A stretch of 17,864 nucleotides of DNA from an uncultured Paracoccaceae bacterium (GTDB lineage Bacteria; Pseudomonadota; Alphaproteobacteria; Rhodobacterales; Rhodobacteraceae): positions 1-17,864 of the forward strand of contig CALFYQ010000047.1 in assembly GCA_937952085.1 (NCBI GenBank), given 5' to 3'. The translations under genes and the position numbers were made by a program. Position 1 is the first letter of the stretch. Every line of letters begins with the position of its first letter. The notes beneath the pieces were generated by a model. It searched no databases, was not told the DNA's origin, and worked only from the letters and a program-made list of their open reading frames with translations. Shown one piece after another: positions 1 through 6,777 of this stretch.

Positions 1-8
1 GCCTCCGC

Positions 9-2309
9 TCAGGCGCATTTCGAATGGCCGCAATTGCCGCAGGTCATGCATCCCTCGACCATACGCATCTCGCGCGCGCCGCAAGAGGGGCAGGCCGGGC
101 CGGAAGGCCGCTCTCCGACCGCGACGCGCGCCGCCTTCGGGTCTGCCTTGAGACCCTGACCCTCGCCGGCGATGAAGCCGATCTCGACGAGATGCCGCTC
201 GATCACCCCGCCGATGGCCGCGAGGATCGAGGGCACGTAGCGGCCCTCCATCCAGGCGCCGCCGCGCGGGTCGAACACCGCCTTCAACTCCTCGACCACG
301 AAGCTGACGTCGCCGCCCCGGCGGAACACGGCCGAGACCATCCGCGTCAGCGCGACGGTCCACGCGTAGTGCTCCATATTCTTGGAGTTGATGAAGATCT
401 CGAAGGGCCGCCGCCGCCCGCCGATCACCACGTCGTTGAGCGTCACATAGATCGCGTGCTCGCTCTCCGGCCATTTCAGCTTGTAGGTCGCGCCGTCCAG
501 CGCCTGCGGCCGGTCGAGCGGCTTCGACATGTAGACGACCTCGCCGCCCTGCGCCACCTCGGGCGCATGGGCCGGCGCGGCGTCTTCGGCGGCCGCCTCC
601 ACCTTCTTCGCCGTGGGCTCCGCGGAGAGCACCGATCCGGTGATCTCGTTGGGCCGATAGGTGGTGCAGCCCTTCAACCCCTGCTCGAAGGCGAGGCGGT
701 AAACCTCCTTGAAAGCGTCGAAAGAGATGTCCGCGGGGCAGTTGATCGTCTTCGAGATGGAGCTTTCGACATAGGGCTGCGCCGCCGCCTGCATCCGCAC
801 ATGGTCCTCGGGCGTCAGGTCCTGCGCCGTCACGAACCAGTCGGGCAGTTCCGCGTCGCCGTGGAGCCGGCGCCATTCGCGAACGGCGAAATCCTCCACC
901 AGCTCCTCGGTCCGCCCGCCATCCGGCTGCAGCACCTTGCGGGTGTAGGAGAGCGCGAAGATCGGCTCGATCCCGGAGGAGACGTTGCCGGCGAGAAGCG
1001 AGATCGTCCCCGTGGGCGCGATGGAGGTGAGAAGCGCGTTCCTCACCCCATGCGCGCGGATCTCCGCCCGGACGTCCTCGTCGAGCGCGGCGACGGTCTC
1101 CGTCGCCAGGTACTTGTCGCGGTCGAAGAGTGGGAACGGCCCCTTCTCGGCAGCCAGCCGCGTCGAGGCGAGATAGGCCGCGCGCTGGATCGCCTTCATC
1201 CAGCGGGCCGTCTCCGCCGCCGCCTCCGGCGCGCCGTAACGAAGGCCGACCATCGCCAGCGCATCGGCGAGGCCGGTGACGCCGAGCCCGATCCGTCGCT
1301 TCGCCTTTGCCTCCTCCGCCTGCTGCCGCAGCGGAAATCGGGAGACGTCGATCACGTCGTCCATCATACGCACCGCGGTCCCGACCAGCCGCTCCAGCGC
1401 CGCCATGTCGAGCGCCGCATCGGGCTCGAAGGGCGCCGTCACCAGCGTGGCGAGGTTGATCGAACCGAGCAGGCACGCGCCATAGGGCGGCAACGGCTGC
1501 TCCCCGCAGGGGTTCGTCGCCGCGATCGTCTCGACATAGTTGAGCGGGTTCCGCGCGTTGATCCGGTCGATGAAGATGACGCCGGGCTCGGCCGCGTCAT
1601 AAGTCGCGCGCATGATCCGGTCCCAGAGCGCGCGGGCCGGCAGCGTCTTGTAGACCTTGCCGCCGAATTGCAGGTCCCAGGGCAGGTCCGCCTTCACCGC
1701 CGCCATGAAATCGTCGGTCGCCAGCACCGAGAGGTTGAACATGCGGAGCCGCGCCGGGTCCCGCTTCGCCTCGACGAAGGCTTCGATGTCCGGATGGTCG
1801 CAGCGCATCACCGCCATCATGGCGCCGCGACGGGAGCCCGCGGACATGATGGTGCGGCACATCGAATCCCAAACATCCATGAAGGAAAGCGGGCCGGATG
1901 CGTCCGCCCCCACCCCCTTCACCGGCGCGCCCTTCGGCCGGATCGTGGAGAAGTCGAAGCCGACGCCGCCGCCCTGCTGCATCGTCAGCGCGGCTTCCTT
2001 CAGCGACTCGAAGATGCCCGCCATGGAATCGGGCACCGTCCCCATCACGAAGCAGTTGAAGAGCGTCACGTCCCGCCCCGCCCCGGCGCCGGCGACGATC
2101 CGCCCCGCCGGCAGGAAGCGGAAGCCCGCCAGCGCGGCGCGGAATTCCAGCTCCCAGCGCGAAGGGTCGGCCTCCGCCGCGGCGAGGGCGCGGGCGATGC
2201 GCGCCCAGGTGTCCTCGACGGAGCCGTCGACGGGCGTCCCGTCCGGCTCCTTGAGGCGGTACTTCATGTCCCAGATCTGCTCGGCGATCGGGGCGTGAAA
2301 GGCGCTCAT
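9..2309 (-). CDS. nrdJ: Adenosylcobalamin-dependent (class II) ribonucleotide reductase, short form
   Basis: Reduces ribonucleotides to deoxyribonucleotides in the cytoplasm using a radical from adenosylcobalamin, so it works with or without oxygen. The 766-residue product has the family's FNCFV (Cys86), FNLSV (191-195) and NPCGEQP (266-272) segments. Cys268 and Glu270 are the expected active-site residues, and APTGTISLL lies at 431-439. The C-terminus carries a cysteine cluster (C740, C743, C754, C757, C760, C765), the likely redox relay or zinc-ribbon tail. No N-terminal ATP-cone is apparent. The length suits the short alphaproteobacterial NrdJ rather than the form of about 1,200 residues. 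The frame is open upstream to 2561, but residues before the ATG at 2309 look non-coding and a GGAG lies about 8 bases before that ATG. The gene diverges from the DUF1489 gene. The family call is very secure; nucleotide specificity (di- or triphosphate) cannot be told. Confidence 0.95.
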   Translation of the reverse strand: MSAFHAPIAEQIWDMKYRLKEPDGTPVDGSVEDTWARIARALAAAEADPSRWELEFRAALAGFRFLPAGRIVAGAGAGRDVTLFNCFVMGTVPDSMAGIFESLKEAALTMQQGGGVGFDFSTIRPKGAPVKGVGADASGPLSFMDVWDSMCRTIMSAGSRRGAMMAVMRCDHPDIEAFVEAKRDPARLRMFNLSVLATDDFMAAVKADLPWDLQFGGKVYKTLPARALWDRIMRATYDAAEPGVIFIDRINARNPLNYVETIAATNPCGEQPLPPYGACLLGSINLATLVTAPFEPDAALDMAALERLVGTAVRMMDDVIDVSRFPLRQQAEEAKAKRRIGLGVTGLADALAMVGLRYGAPEAAAETARWMKAIQRAAYLASTRLAAEKGPFPLFDRDKYLATETVAALDEDVRAEIRAHGVRNALLTSIAPTGTISLLAGNVSSGIEPIFALSYTRKVLQPDGGRTEELVEDFAVREWRRLHGDAELPDWFVTAQDLTPEDHVRMQAAAQPYVESSISKTINCPADISFDAFKEVYRLAFEQGLKGCTTYRPNEITGSVLSAEPTAKKVEAAAEDAAPAHAPEVAQGGEVVYMSKPLDRPQALDGATYKLKWPESEHAIYVTLNDVVIGGRRRPFEIFINSKNMEHYAWTVALTRMVSAVFRRGGDVSFVVEELKAVFDPRGGAWMEGRYVPSILAAIGGVIERHLVEIGFIAGEGQGLKADPKAARVAVGERPSGPACPSCGAREMRMVEGCMTCGNCGHSKCA

Positions 2310-2335
2310 ATCGGGCTCCGCTTCGCTCGGAACAC

Positions 2336-2365
2336 AATATGAACGATACGATGCCGCATAGGCAA
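2336..2365 (-). promoter_or_regulatory. Candidate nrdJ promoter with NrdR-like half-site
   Basis: On the minus strand TTGCCT (2360-2365) stands 18 bases before CATATT (2336-2341), each matching the sigma-70 consensus at 4 of 6 positions. This would start transcription about 20 bases before the nrdJ ATG. The -10 merges into ATATTGTGT (2332-2340), which equals the right half of the NrdR box; the left half is degenerate and no second box is seen. A 12-bp perfect palindrome, GAGCGGCCGCTC (2371-2382), lies just upstream. The call rests on inspection only. Confidence 0.35.
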
Positions 2366-2448
2366 GATCGGAGCGGCCGCTCGGCAACACTGGCTTCAAA
2401 ACGTGGAATGGGCGATCAACGAGCCATGACGAACCTGCCGACTCCCGC

Positions 2449-2865
2449 ATGACACTCCACCTGCAAAAGCTCTGCGTCGGCGCCGACGGGCCGGAGGATC
2501 TCCACGCCTGGCAGGAGACGCGGCCGGACCGGTTCGGCGGCGTCATCCACATCACCCGCACGCGACCGAAGCGGGCGGCGGAGCTTCTGGCCGGCGGCTC
2601 GCTCTACTGGGTGATGCGCGGCGCGATCCTCTGCCGGCAGAGGCTGATCGGCTTCGAGGACTGGCCGGGCGAGGACGGGATTGTCCGTTGCGCCATCGTC
2701 ATGGATCGGGCGATCATCCGCACCGCGCCGGCGCCGCGACGGCCGTTCCAGGGTTGGCGCTATCTCGAAGACGCGGCCGCTCCGGCAGATGCCGGTCGAT
2801 TCGATCCGACGGACGACATGCCGGACACGCTGCGCCGCGCGCTGGCGGAAGTCGGGGTGATCTAG
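2449..2865 (+). CDS. DUF1489 family protein
   Basis: A 138-residue cytoplasmic protein that resembles the DUF1489 family found in alphaproteobacteria; its function is unknown. Family-like stretches are the N-terminal LHLQKLCVGA (3-12), the HITRTRPKRA segment (34-43) and SLYWVMRG (51-58) followed by RQRLIGFED (63-71). No signal peptide or membrane segment is visible. The ATG at 2449 lacks a clear Shine-Dalgarno sequence, but no better in-frame start exists upstream. The stop is 34 bases before the GTG of the LOV gene on the same strand, so the two may share a transcript. That pairing is inferred from spacing only. Confidence 0.8.
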   Translation: MTLHLQKLCVGADGPEDLHAWQETRPDRFGGVIHITRTRPKRAAELLAGGSLYWVMRGAILCRQRLIGFEDWPGEDGIVRCAIVMDRAIIRTAPAPRRPFQGWRYLEDAAAPADAGRFDPTDDMPDTLRRALAEVGVI

Positions 2866-2899
2866 AGATGGCGCACAGACGCCGAACGAGGAGACGAAG

Positions 2900-3421
2900 G
2901 TGTTCCAGAGCGCGATCGACCACATGGCGACGTGGCCAGCCTCGCTCTCCCTCGCCGACGGCGACAAGGCGGACTGCCCGCTGATCTTCGTCAACCGCCA
3001 GTTCGAGACGCTCACCGGCTACGCGTTGGAACGGACTGTCGGGCAGAATTGCCGCTTCCTTCAAAGCGAAGAGACGGACCCGGAGGAAATCGCGCGCATC
3101 CGCGAGGCGGTGGCGGCTCGGCGCGCCGTCGAGTCGCTGCTCGTCAACCGGAAGGCCGACGGCTCCCGGTTCCACAATTTCCTGGTGGTCCTGCCGATCC
3201 GCACCCATGGCGGCCGCACGCTCTTCATCGGCGCGCAGCACGAGTTCGACGACGCCGAAGCGGTCGCCGAAGCGCACCGCGAGGCCGACCGCGCCGAGGG
3301 CGGCTTCGTCCGCAGACGGGAGAATGCGGAACTCCTCCGCGTTTCGCTGCGGATGCGGGCGGAGGCGGCGCAGATGCTCGTCCAGGCCTATCTCGTCCGC
3401 GACGAGGCGTTGCGGCGCTGA
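2900..3421 (+). CDS. Short LOV-domain blue-light flavoprotein (PAS family)
   Basis: Likely a cytoplasmic photoreceptor that binds flavin and forms a cysteinyl adduct under blue light. In the 173-residue product a PAS/LOV core covers about 8-116. NRQFETLTGY (32-41) leads into GQNCRFLQ (48-55), with Cys51 at the adduct position. Asn83, Asn93 and Gln113 follow at spacings of 32, 10 and 20, close to C450/N482/N492/Q513 of oat LOV2. Residues about 119-173 are charged and helical with no recognised output domain. This matches short LOV proteins such as RsLOV of Rhodobacter sphaeroides (176 residues), whose C-terminal helices mediate dimerisation. The start is GTG at 2900, with GAGGAG (2888-2893) ahead of it. 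The gene ends 7 bp from the stop of hisI, which converges on it. The partner and output are unknown. Confidence 0.88.
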   Translation: MFQSAIDHMATWPASLSLADGDKADCPLIFVNRQFETLTGYALERTVGQNCRFLQSEETDPEEIARIREAVAARRAVESLLVNRKADGSRFHNFLVVLPIRTHGGRTLFIGAQHEFDDAEAVAEAHREADRAEGGFVRRRENAELLRVSLRMRAEAAQMLVQAYLVRDEALRR

Positions 3422-3428
3422 CGGGGCC

Positions 3429-3794
3429 TCAGGCCTCCGGCCGCATAAGTTCCGCCTCCGCGCCGCCCCGCACCGCCGTATAGAAGCAGCTTCGCCGGTT
3501 GGTGTGGCAGGCCGGTCCAGTCTGATCGACGAGAAGCAGCAAACAGTCCCGGTCGCAATCGAAGCGAAACTCGACGAGGCGCTGGACATGGCCCGAGCTT
3601 TCCCCCTTCCGCCAGAACGCGGCGCGGGAGCGCGACCAGTAGCAGACCCGCCCGGTCTCCAGCGTCTCCTTGAGGCTCGCCTCGTTCATCCAGGCGAGCA
3701 TCAGCACCTCTTTCGTCTCCGCATCCTGCGCGATGGCGGGGAGAAGGCCGCGGGAATCCCAGGCCAGCGAGGCGGGGTCGAAACTCTGGCTCAC
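3429..3794 (-). CDS. hisI: Phosphoribosyl-AMP cyclohydrolase
   Basis: Catalyses the third step of histidine biosynthesis, opening the adenine ring of phosphoribosyl-AMP in the cytoplasm. The 121-residue product is a stand-alone HisI without the fused HisE domain. Asp79, Asp81 and Asp83 of the FDCDRDC segment are the expected magnesium ligands. Cys80, Cys96 and Cys103 have the 16- and 7-residue spacing of the zinc cysteines in characterised HisI. VLMLAWMN (30-37) and the tail around NRRSCFYT (99-106) are also typical. The start is GTG at 3794, preceded by AGGAG about 9 bases upstream. No other his genes lie in the window. The gene diverges from the Fe-S scaffold gene and converges with the LOV gene. 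Confidence 0.96.
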   Translation of the reverse strand: MSQSFDPASLAWDSRGLLPAIAQDAETKEVLMLAWMNEASLKETLETGRVCYWSRSRAAFWRKGESSGHVQRLVEFRFDCDRDCLLLLVDQTGPACHTNRRSCFYTAVRGGAEAELMRPEA

Positions 3795-3816
3795 GGCGTT
3801 TCACTCCTCGTCGCTT

Positions 3817-3854
3817 TGCGATGCGTCCGGCGCGCGCTATCTATGCGATGCGTC
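3817..3854. repeat. 11-bp direct repeat in the hisI / Fe-S scaffold divergent gap
   Basis: TGCGATGCGTC occurs at 3817-3827 and again at 3844-3854, a perfect copy 27 bp away. Both copies lie within the 71 bp separating the two divergent start codons, and the second abuts the Shine-Dalgarno sequence of the scaffold gene. Tandem direct repeats here could be an operator, but chance or a small duplication is possible. Confidence 0.5.
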
Positions 3855-3865
3855 GGAGGAATGAC

Positions 3866-4315
3866 ATGGCCGAGACGGACCTGATCCAGCTCTATTCGAA
3901 GCGCATCCTTGCGCTTGCGGCGGAGATTCCGCTGACCGACCCGATCGCAGACGCGGAAGGCGAGGCGAAGGTGCGCTCGCCGCTCTGCGGCTCCACCGTT
4001 TCCGTCAGGCTCCGCGAGGAAGGCGGGCGGATCGCCGCGTTCAGCCAGGACGTGAAGGCCTGCGCGCTCGGCCAGGCCTCGGCCTCGGTGCTCGGCTCGG
4101 TCGTCCTCGGCAAGTCGCGCGACGAGATCGCCGCGGCGCGCGAGGCGCTTCGCGCCATGCTGAAGGAGGGCGCCCCGCCGCCCGAGGCGCCTTTCGACGG
4201 GCTCTCGGTGCTGGAACCGGCGAAGGACTTCAAGAACCGCCACGCCTCGATCCTTCTCGCCTGGGACGCGACGCTCGCCGCCCTCGACGAGGCGGCCGCC
4301 CGCAAGGCCGGCTGA
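3866..4315 (+). CDS. IscU/NifU-like iron-sulfur cluster assembly scaffold protein
   Basis: A 149-residue cytoplasmic protein of the IscU/NifU N-terminal fold, expected to bind nascent Fe-S clusters. The two N-terminal ligand regions are present: SPLCGSTV with Cys41, and DVKACALGQASASV with Cys66. The position of the third IscU cysteine (HCS in IscU) reads RHAS here, so that ligand is replaced by alanine. The ATG at 3866 was chosen because GGAGGA (3855-3860) sits 5 bases before it; the frame also opens at 3821 but that segment is the promoter gap. No isc or suf genes are adjacent. The family is clear. Whether it assembles clusters by itself, or only binds them in a modified way, is open. Confidence 0.88.
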   Translation: MAETDLIQLYSKRILALAAEIPLTDPIADAEGEAKVRSPLCGSTVSVRLREEGGRIAAFSQDVKACALGQASASVLGSVVLGKSRDEIAAAREALRAMLKEGAPPPEAPFDGLSVLEPAKDFKNRHASILLAWDATLAALDEAAARKAG

Positions 4316-4319
4316 ACGG

Positions 4320-4354
4320 AAAACGCCGCCCGGCCGGAGCCGGACGGCGCGTTT
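4320..4354. terminator. Bidirectional intrinsic terminator between converging genes
   Basis: CGCCG (4324-4328) and CCGGC (4330-4334) pair with GCCGG (4339-4343) and CGGCG (4345-4349), with one C/A mismatch and a CGGA loop. A-rich bases precede the stem and TTT follows it (4352-4354), so each strand sees a short U-tract. It lies between the stops of the Fe-S scaffold gene (plus) and the iron-binding protein gene (minus). Confidence 0.7.
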
Positions 4355-4371
4355 CAGGCGCGGGCGGCCCG

Positions 4372-5376
4372 TCAGTCGTCGAAGCCGATCCGCTCCACGA
4401 TCTTCAGCGCGGTCGGCCGCGCCTCGCCGATCGCCACGAGCGGCGTCGAATCCGCTTCGAACGCGCCAAAGCCTTTGACCAGCGCCGAGGGTTCGAGCCC
4501 CGGCTTCACCGGGTATTCGCCGACGATCTCGGCATAGATCTGCTGCGCGTGGTCGGAGGAGAGCCACTCCATCATCTTCAACGCGGCCGCCTTGTTGGGG
4601 GCGGATTTCGTCATAGCCACGCCCGAGATGTTCATGTGCGTGCCGCCACCCTCGAAATGCGGGAAGACGATGCGTACGGAATCGGCCCATTCCTTCTGCT
4701 CGTCGTCCTCGAGCATCGCCACCATGTAATAGGTGTTGCCGAGGGAGATGTCGCATTCCCCGGCCCAGATCGCCTTCACCTGCGAGCGGTCGTTGCCTTC
4801 CGGCTTCTTGGCGAGGTTGGCCTTGATCCCCTTCATCCATTCTTCAGCCGCCGCCTCGCCATGGATGGCGACATAGGCGCCGAGTAGGCCGAGCGTGTAG
4901 GCATGCGCGCCGGAGCGCGTGCAGATGCGGCCCTTCCATTTCGGGTCGGCCAGCGCCTCGTAGGTCGTCACCTCGCCGTCGGGCACCCGCGCCTTCGAGG
5001 CGTAGACGATGCGGGCGCGGGCGGTGAGGCCCCACCACTTGCCCTCCGGGTCGTGGAAGGCGTCCGGCACGTTGGCCTCCAGCACCGGCGAGGTGACCGG
5101 CTGCGTCACGCCGGCGTTCACCGCCTCCAGCAGGCGGGAGATGTCGACGGTGAAGATGAGGTCCGCCGGCGAAAGCTCGCCCTCCGCCTTCAGCCGCTCA
5201 ACCAAACCCTTGTCAAGAAACACGGAATTGACGTCGATCCCGGTATCGGCGGTGAAAGCTTCGAAGAGCGGCGCGACAAGCTCGGGCTGACGATAGGAAT
5301 AGACATTGACCTCTTCGGCGAAGGCCGGCGCGGTGAGCGCGGCGAGCGCGAGGGGGGCTGCGAGGCGGGCGAACAT
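4372..5376 (-). CDS. Iron(III) ABC transporter periplasmic substrate-binding protein (FbpA/FutA type)
   Basis: Captures ferric iron in the periplasm and would deliver it to an ABC permease. The 334-residue precursor has a Sec signal peptide ending near APAFA (16-20). Mature features are VYSYRQPEL (25-33), typical of the FutA/FbpA N-terminus, then WKGRICTRSGAHAY (147-160) and the tandem tyrosines of NTYYM (Tyr216, Tyr217). These fit the tyrosine-based iron site, probably with Tyr28 and Tyr160. Cys152 and Cys208 could form a disulfide. A GGAGGA lies just before the ATG. No permease or ATPase gene flanks it: mazG lies 55 bp upstream on the same strand, and a terminator follows. The iron assignment comes from the family and is more likely than another anion or metal. 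Confidence 0.9.
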   Translation of the reverse strand: MFARLAAPLALAALTAPAFAEEVNVYSYRQPELVAPLFEAFTADTGIDVNSVFLDKGLVERLKAEGELSPADLIFTVDISRLLEAVNAGVTQPVTSPVLEANVPDAFHDPEGKWWGLTARARIVYASKARVPDGEVTTYEALADPKWKGRICTRSGAHAYTLGLLGAYVAIHGEAAAEEWMKGIKANLAKKPEGNDRSQVKAIWAGECDISLGNTYYMVAMLEDDEQKEWADSVRIVFPHFEGGGTHMNISGVAMTKSAPNKAAALKMMEWLSSDHAQQIYAEIVGEYPVKPGLEPSALVKGFGAFEADSTPLVAIGEARPTALKIVERIGFDD

Positions 5377-5407
5377 GGTCGGGATCCTCCGGTTCGTTGC
5401 GCCCGCA

Positions 5408-5435
5408 TCAATACCTGAGTGTTTCGCTTATTCAA
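5408..5435 (-). promoter_or_regulatory. Weak candidate promoter of the iron-binding protein gene
   Basis: On the minus strand TTGAAT (5430-5435) and TATTGA (5408-5413) are 16 bases apart, in the short AT-richer gap after the mazG stop. This would give the iron-binding gene its own start, independent of mazG. The -10 match is poor, and no recognised iron-regulator box was seen. Confidence 0.25.
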
Positions 5436-6193
5436 TCCCGATTCATTCGCTCGGCAATTTTCGCCTCGTTCCAGAGCGCGTCCATCTCGGCGAGCGTCGC
5501 CTCGTCCGGCCCCCGACCCTGCGCCGCCAGCGCCGCCTCCACCGCGCGGAACCGGCGTTCGAACTTGGCGTTGGTCCGGCGCAGCGCCGCCTCGGGGTCG
5601 AGCTTCATCCAACGGCCGAGATTGACCACGACGAAGAGAAGATCGCCGAACTCGTCCTCCAGCGCGTCGCGGTCGCCGCCCTCGGCCGCCTCGGAAAGCT
5701 CCCGCGCTTCCTCGACCACCTTGTCGATCACGCCCGCCATGTCCGGCCAGTCGAAGCCGACGCGGACGGCGCGGGCCTGGAGCTTCATCGCGCGGGTCAG
5801 CGCCGGCAGGCCGGCGGGGACGCCGTCGAGCGCGCTCTCCCGCCGCTCGCCCTTCTCGGCCCGCTCGGCGGATTTCATCCGCTCCCAGGCGCCCGCAGTG
5901 AACGCCTCCCGCGCCATCGCGCCGAAGACATGCGGGTGCCGGCGAAGCATCTTGGCGACGATGGCGTCGACCACGTCGTCGAAGGCGAAGGCTCCCGCCT
6001 CCTCCGCCATCTGCGCGTGGTAGGCGACCTGGAGCAGCAGGTCCCCAAGCTCGTCGCGAAGCTCGCCCATGTCCCCGGCCTCGATCGCATCGGCGACCTC
6101 GTAGGCCTCCTCGATCGTGTAGGGCGCGATGGTGCGGAAACTCTGTTCGAGGTCCCAGGGGCAGCCATCCTCCGGCGCACGGAGGCGGCGCAT
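5432..6193 (-). CDS. mazG: Nucleoside triphosphate pyrophosphohydrolase MazG
   Basis: Hydrolyses nucleoside triphosphates to monophosphate and pyrophosphate, a cytoplasmic house-cleaning activity. The 253-residue product has two MazG domains. The first runs from GCPWD (10-14) through the EExxE (28-32) and ExxD (48-51) metal-binding motif, and the second lies about 161-235 and carries a similar EEARE and EDEFGD pair. The ATG at 6193 is the first standard start codon. However, the same frame continues upstream as a family-like segment (AAGVGRLIEL) with no ATG, GTG or TTG before it, so the true protein may begin earlier with an unusual start. It follows ssb by 95 bp on the same strand. Confidence 0.93.
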   Translation of the reverse strand: MRRLRAPEDGCPWDLEQSFRTIAPYTIEEAYEVADAIEAGDMGELRDELGDLLLQVAYHAQMAEEAGAFAFDDVVDAIVAKMLRRHPHVFGAMAREAFTAGAWERMKSAERAEKGERRESALDGVPAGLPALTRAMKLQARAVRVGFDWPDMAGVIDKVVEEARELSEAAEGGDRDALEDEFGDLLFVVVNLGRWMKLDPEAALRRTNAKFERRFRAVEAALAAQGRGPDEATLAEMDALWNEAKIAERMNRD

Positions 6194-6288
6194 CAGCTCG
6201 ATCAGCCGGCCGACGCCCGCCGCCCTGTCGGCGATCCGCGCGTCGGATGCGGCGCGGGGCAGCGGCCGCGCGCGCCGCTCGCCGCCGC

Positions 6289-6777
6289 TCAGAACGGGAT
6301 CTCGTCGTCGAGGTCGGAGCCGAAGCGGCCGCCGCCACCGCCGCCGCCCGAGGAGCCCGGCGCGCCGCGGTCCTCATAGTCCCCGCCGCCATAGCCGCCG
6401 CCGGCGGAGGCGCCGCCGCCCTCGCCGCGGCCGTCGAGCAGGGTCAGTTCGCCCCGATAGGGCCGCAGCACGACCTCGGTCGAATAGCGGTCCTGCCCGG
6501 ACTGGTCCTGCCATTTCCGGGTCTCGAGCTGACCCTCGAGGTAAACCTTGGAGCCTTTCCGCAGGTACTGTTCGGCGATCTTGGCGAGCGGCTCGGAGAA
6601 GATCGCGACGGAATGCCATTCCGTCCGCTCCTTGCGCTCGCCGCTGTTGCGGTCGCGCCAGGTCTCCGAGGTTGCGATCCGCAGGTTGCAGACCTTGCCG
6701 CCATTCGCGAAGGTCCGCACCTCCGGGTCGCGGCCGAGATTGCCGACCAGGATCACCTTGTTCACGCTGCCGGCCAT
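6289..6777 (-). CDS. ssb: Single-stranded DNA-binding protein
   Basis: Coats single-stranded DNA during replication, repair and recombination. The 162-residue product has the OB-fold (about 1-112), opening with VNKVILVGNLGRDPE (5-19), and tryptophans at 40, 54 and 89 that commonly stack on DNA. A Gly-rich disordered linker (about 117-152) follows, and the protein ends in DDEIPF, the tip that binds partner proteins. A GGGGAGG lies about 5 bases upstream of the ATG at 6777, fixing the start. In many alphaproteobacteria uvrA is the ssb neighbour; here mazG lies downstream and a CTERM protein gene diverges upstream. Confidence 0.97.
   Translation of the reverse strand: MAGSVNKVILVGNLGRDPEVRTFANGGKVCNLRIATSETWRDRNSGERKERTEWHSVAIFSEPLAKIAEQYLRKGSKVYLEGQLETRKWQDQSGQDRYSTEVVLRPYRGELTLLDGRGEGGGASAGGGYGGGDYEDRGAPGSSGGGGGGGRFGSDLDDEIPF

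Noticed and set aside
24..2342. A 772-codon plus-strand open frame across nrdJ
   Set aside because: It is antisense to a gene with clear NrdJ motifs, and its translation is Arg/His/Leu-rich low-quality sequence, as expected of a shadow in GC-rich DNA.
2310..2448. Cobalamin riboswitch before nrdJ
   Set aside because: The whole divergent gap is 139 bases, and the inferred nrdJ leader is about 20 bases, too short for the aptamer; no B12-box-like sequence was seen.
5190..6392. A 400-codon minus-strand frame across mazG
   Set aside because: It is an Arg/Gly/Ala-rich shadow in another frame, whereas the mazG frame has both MazG domains.
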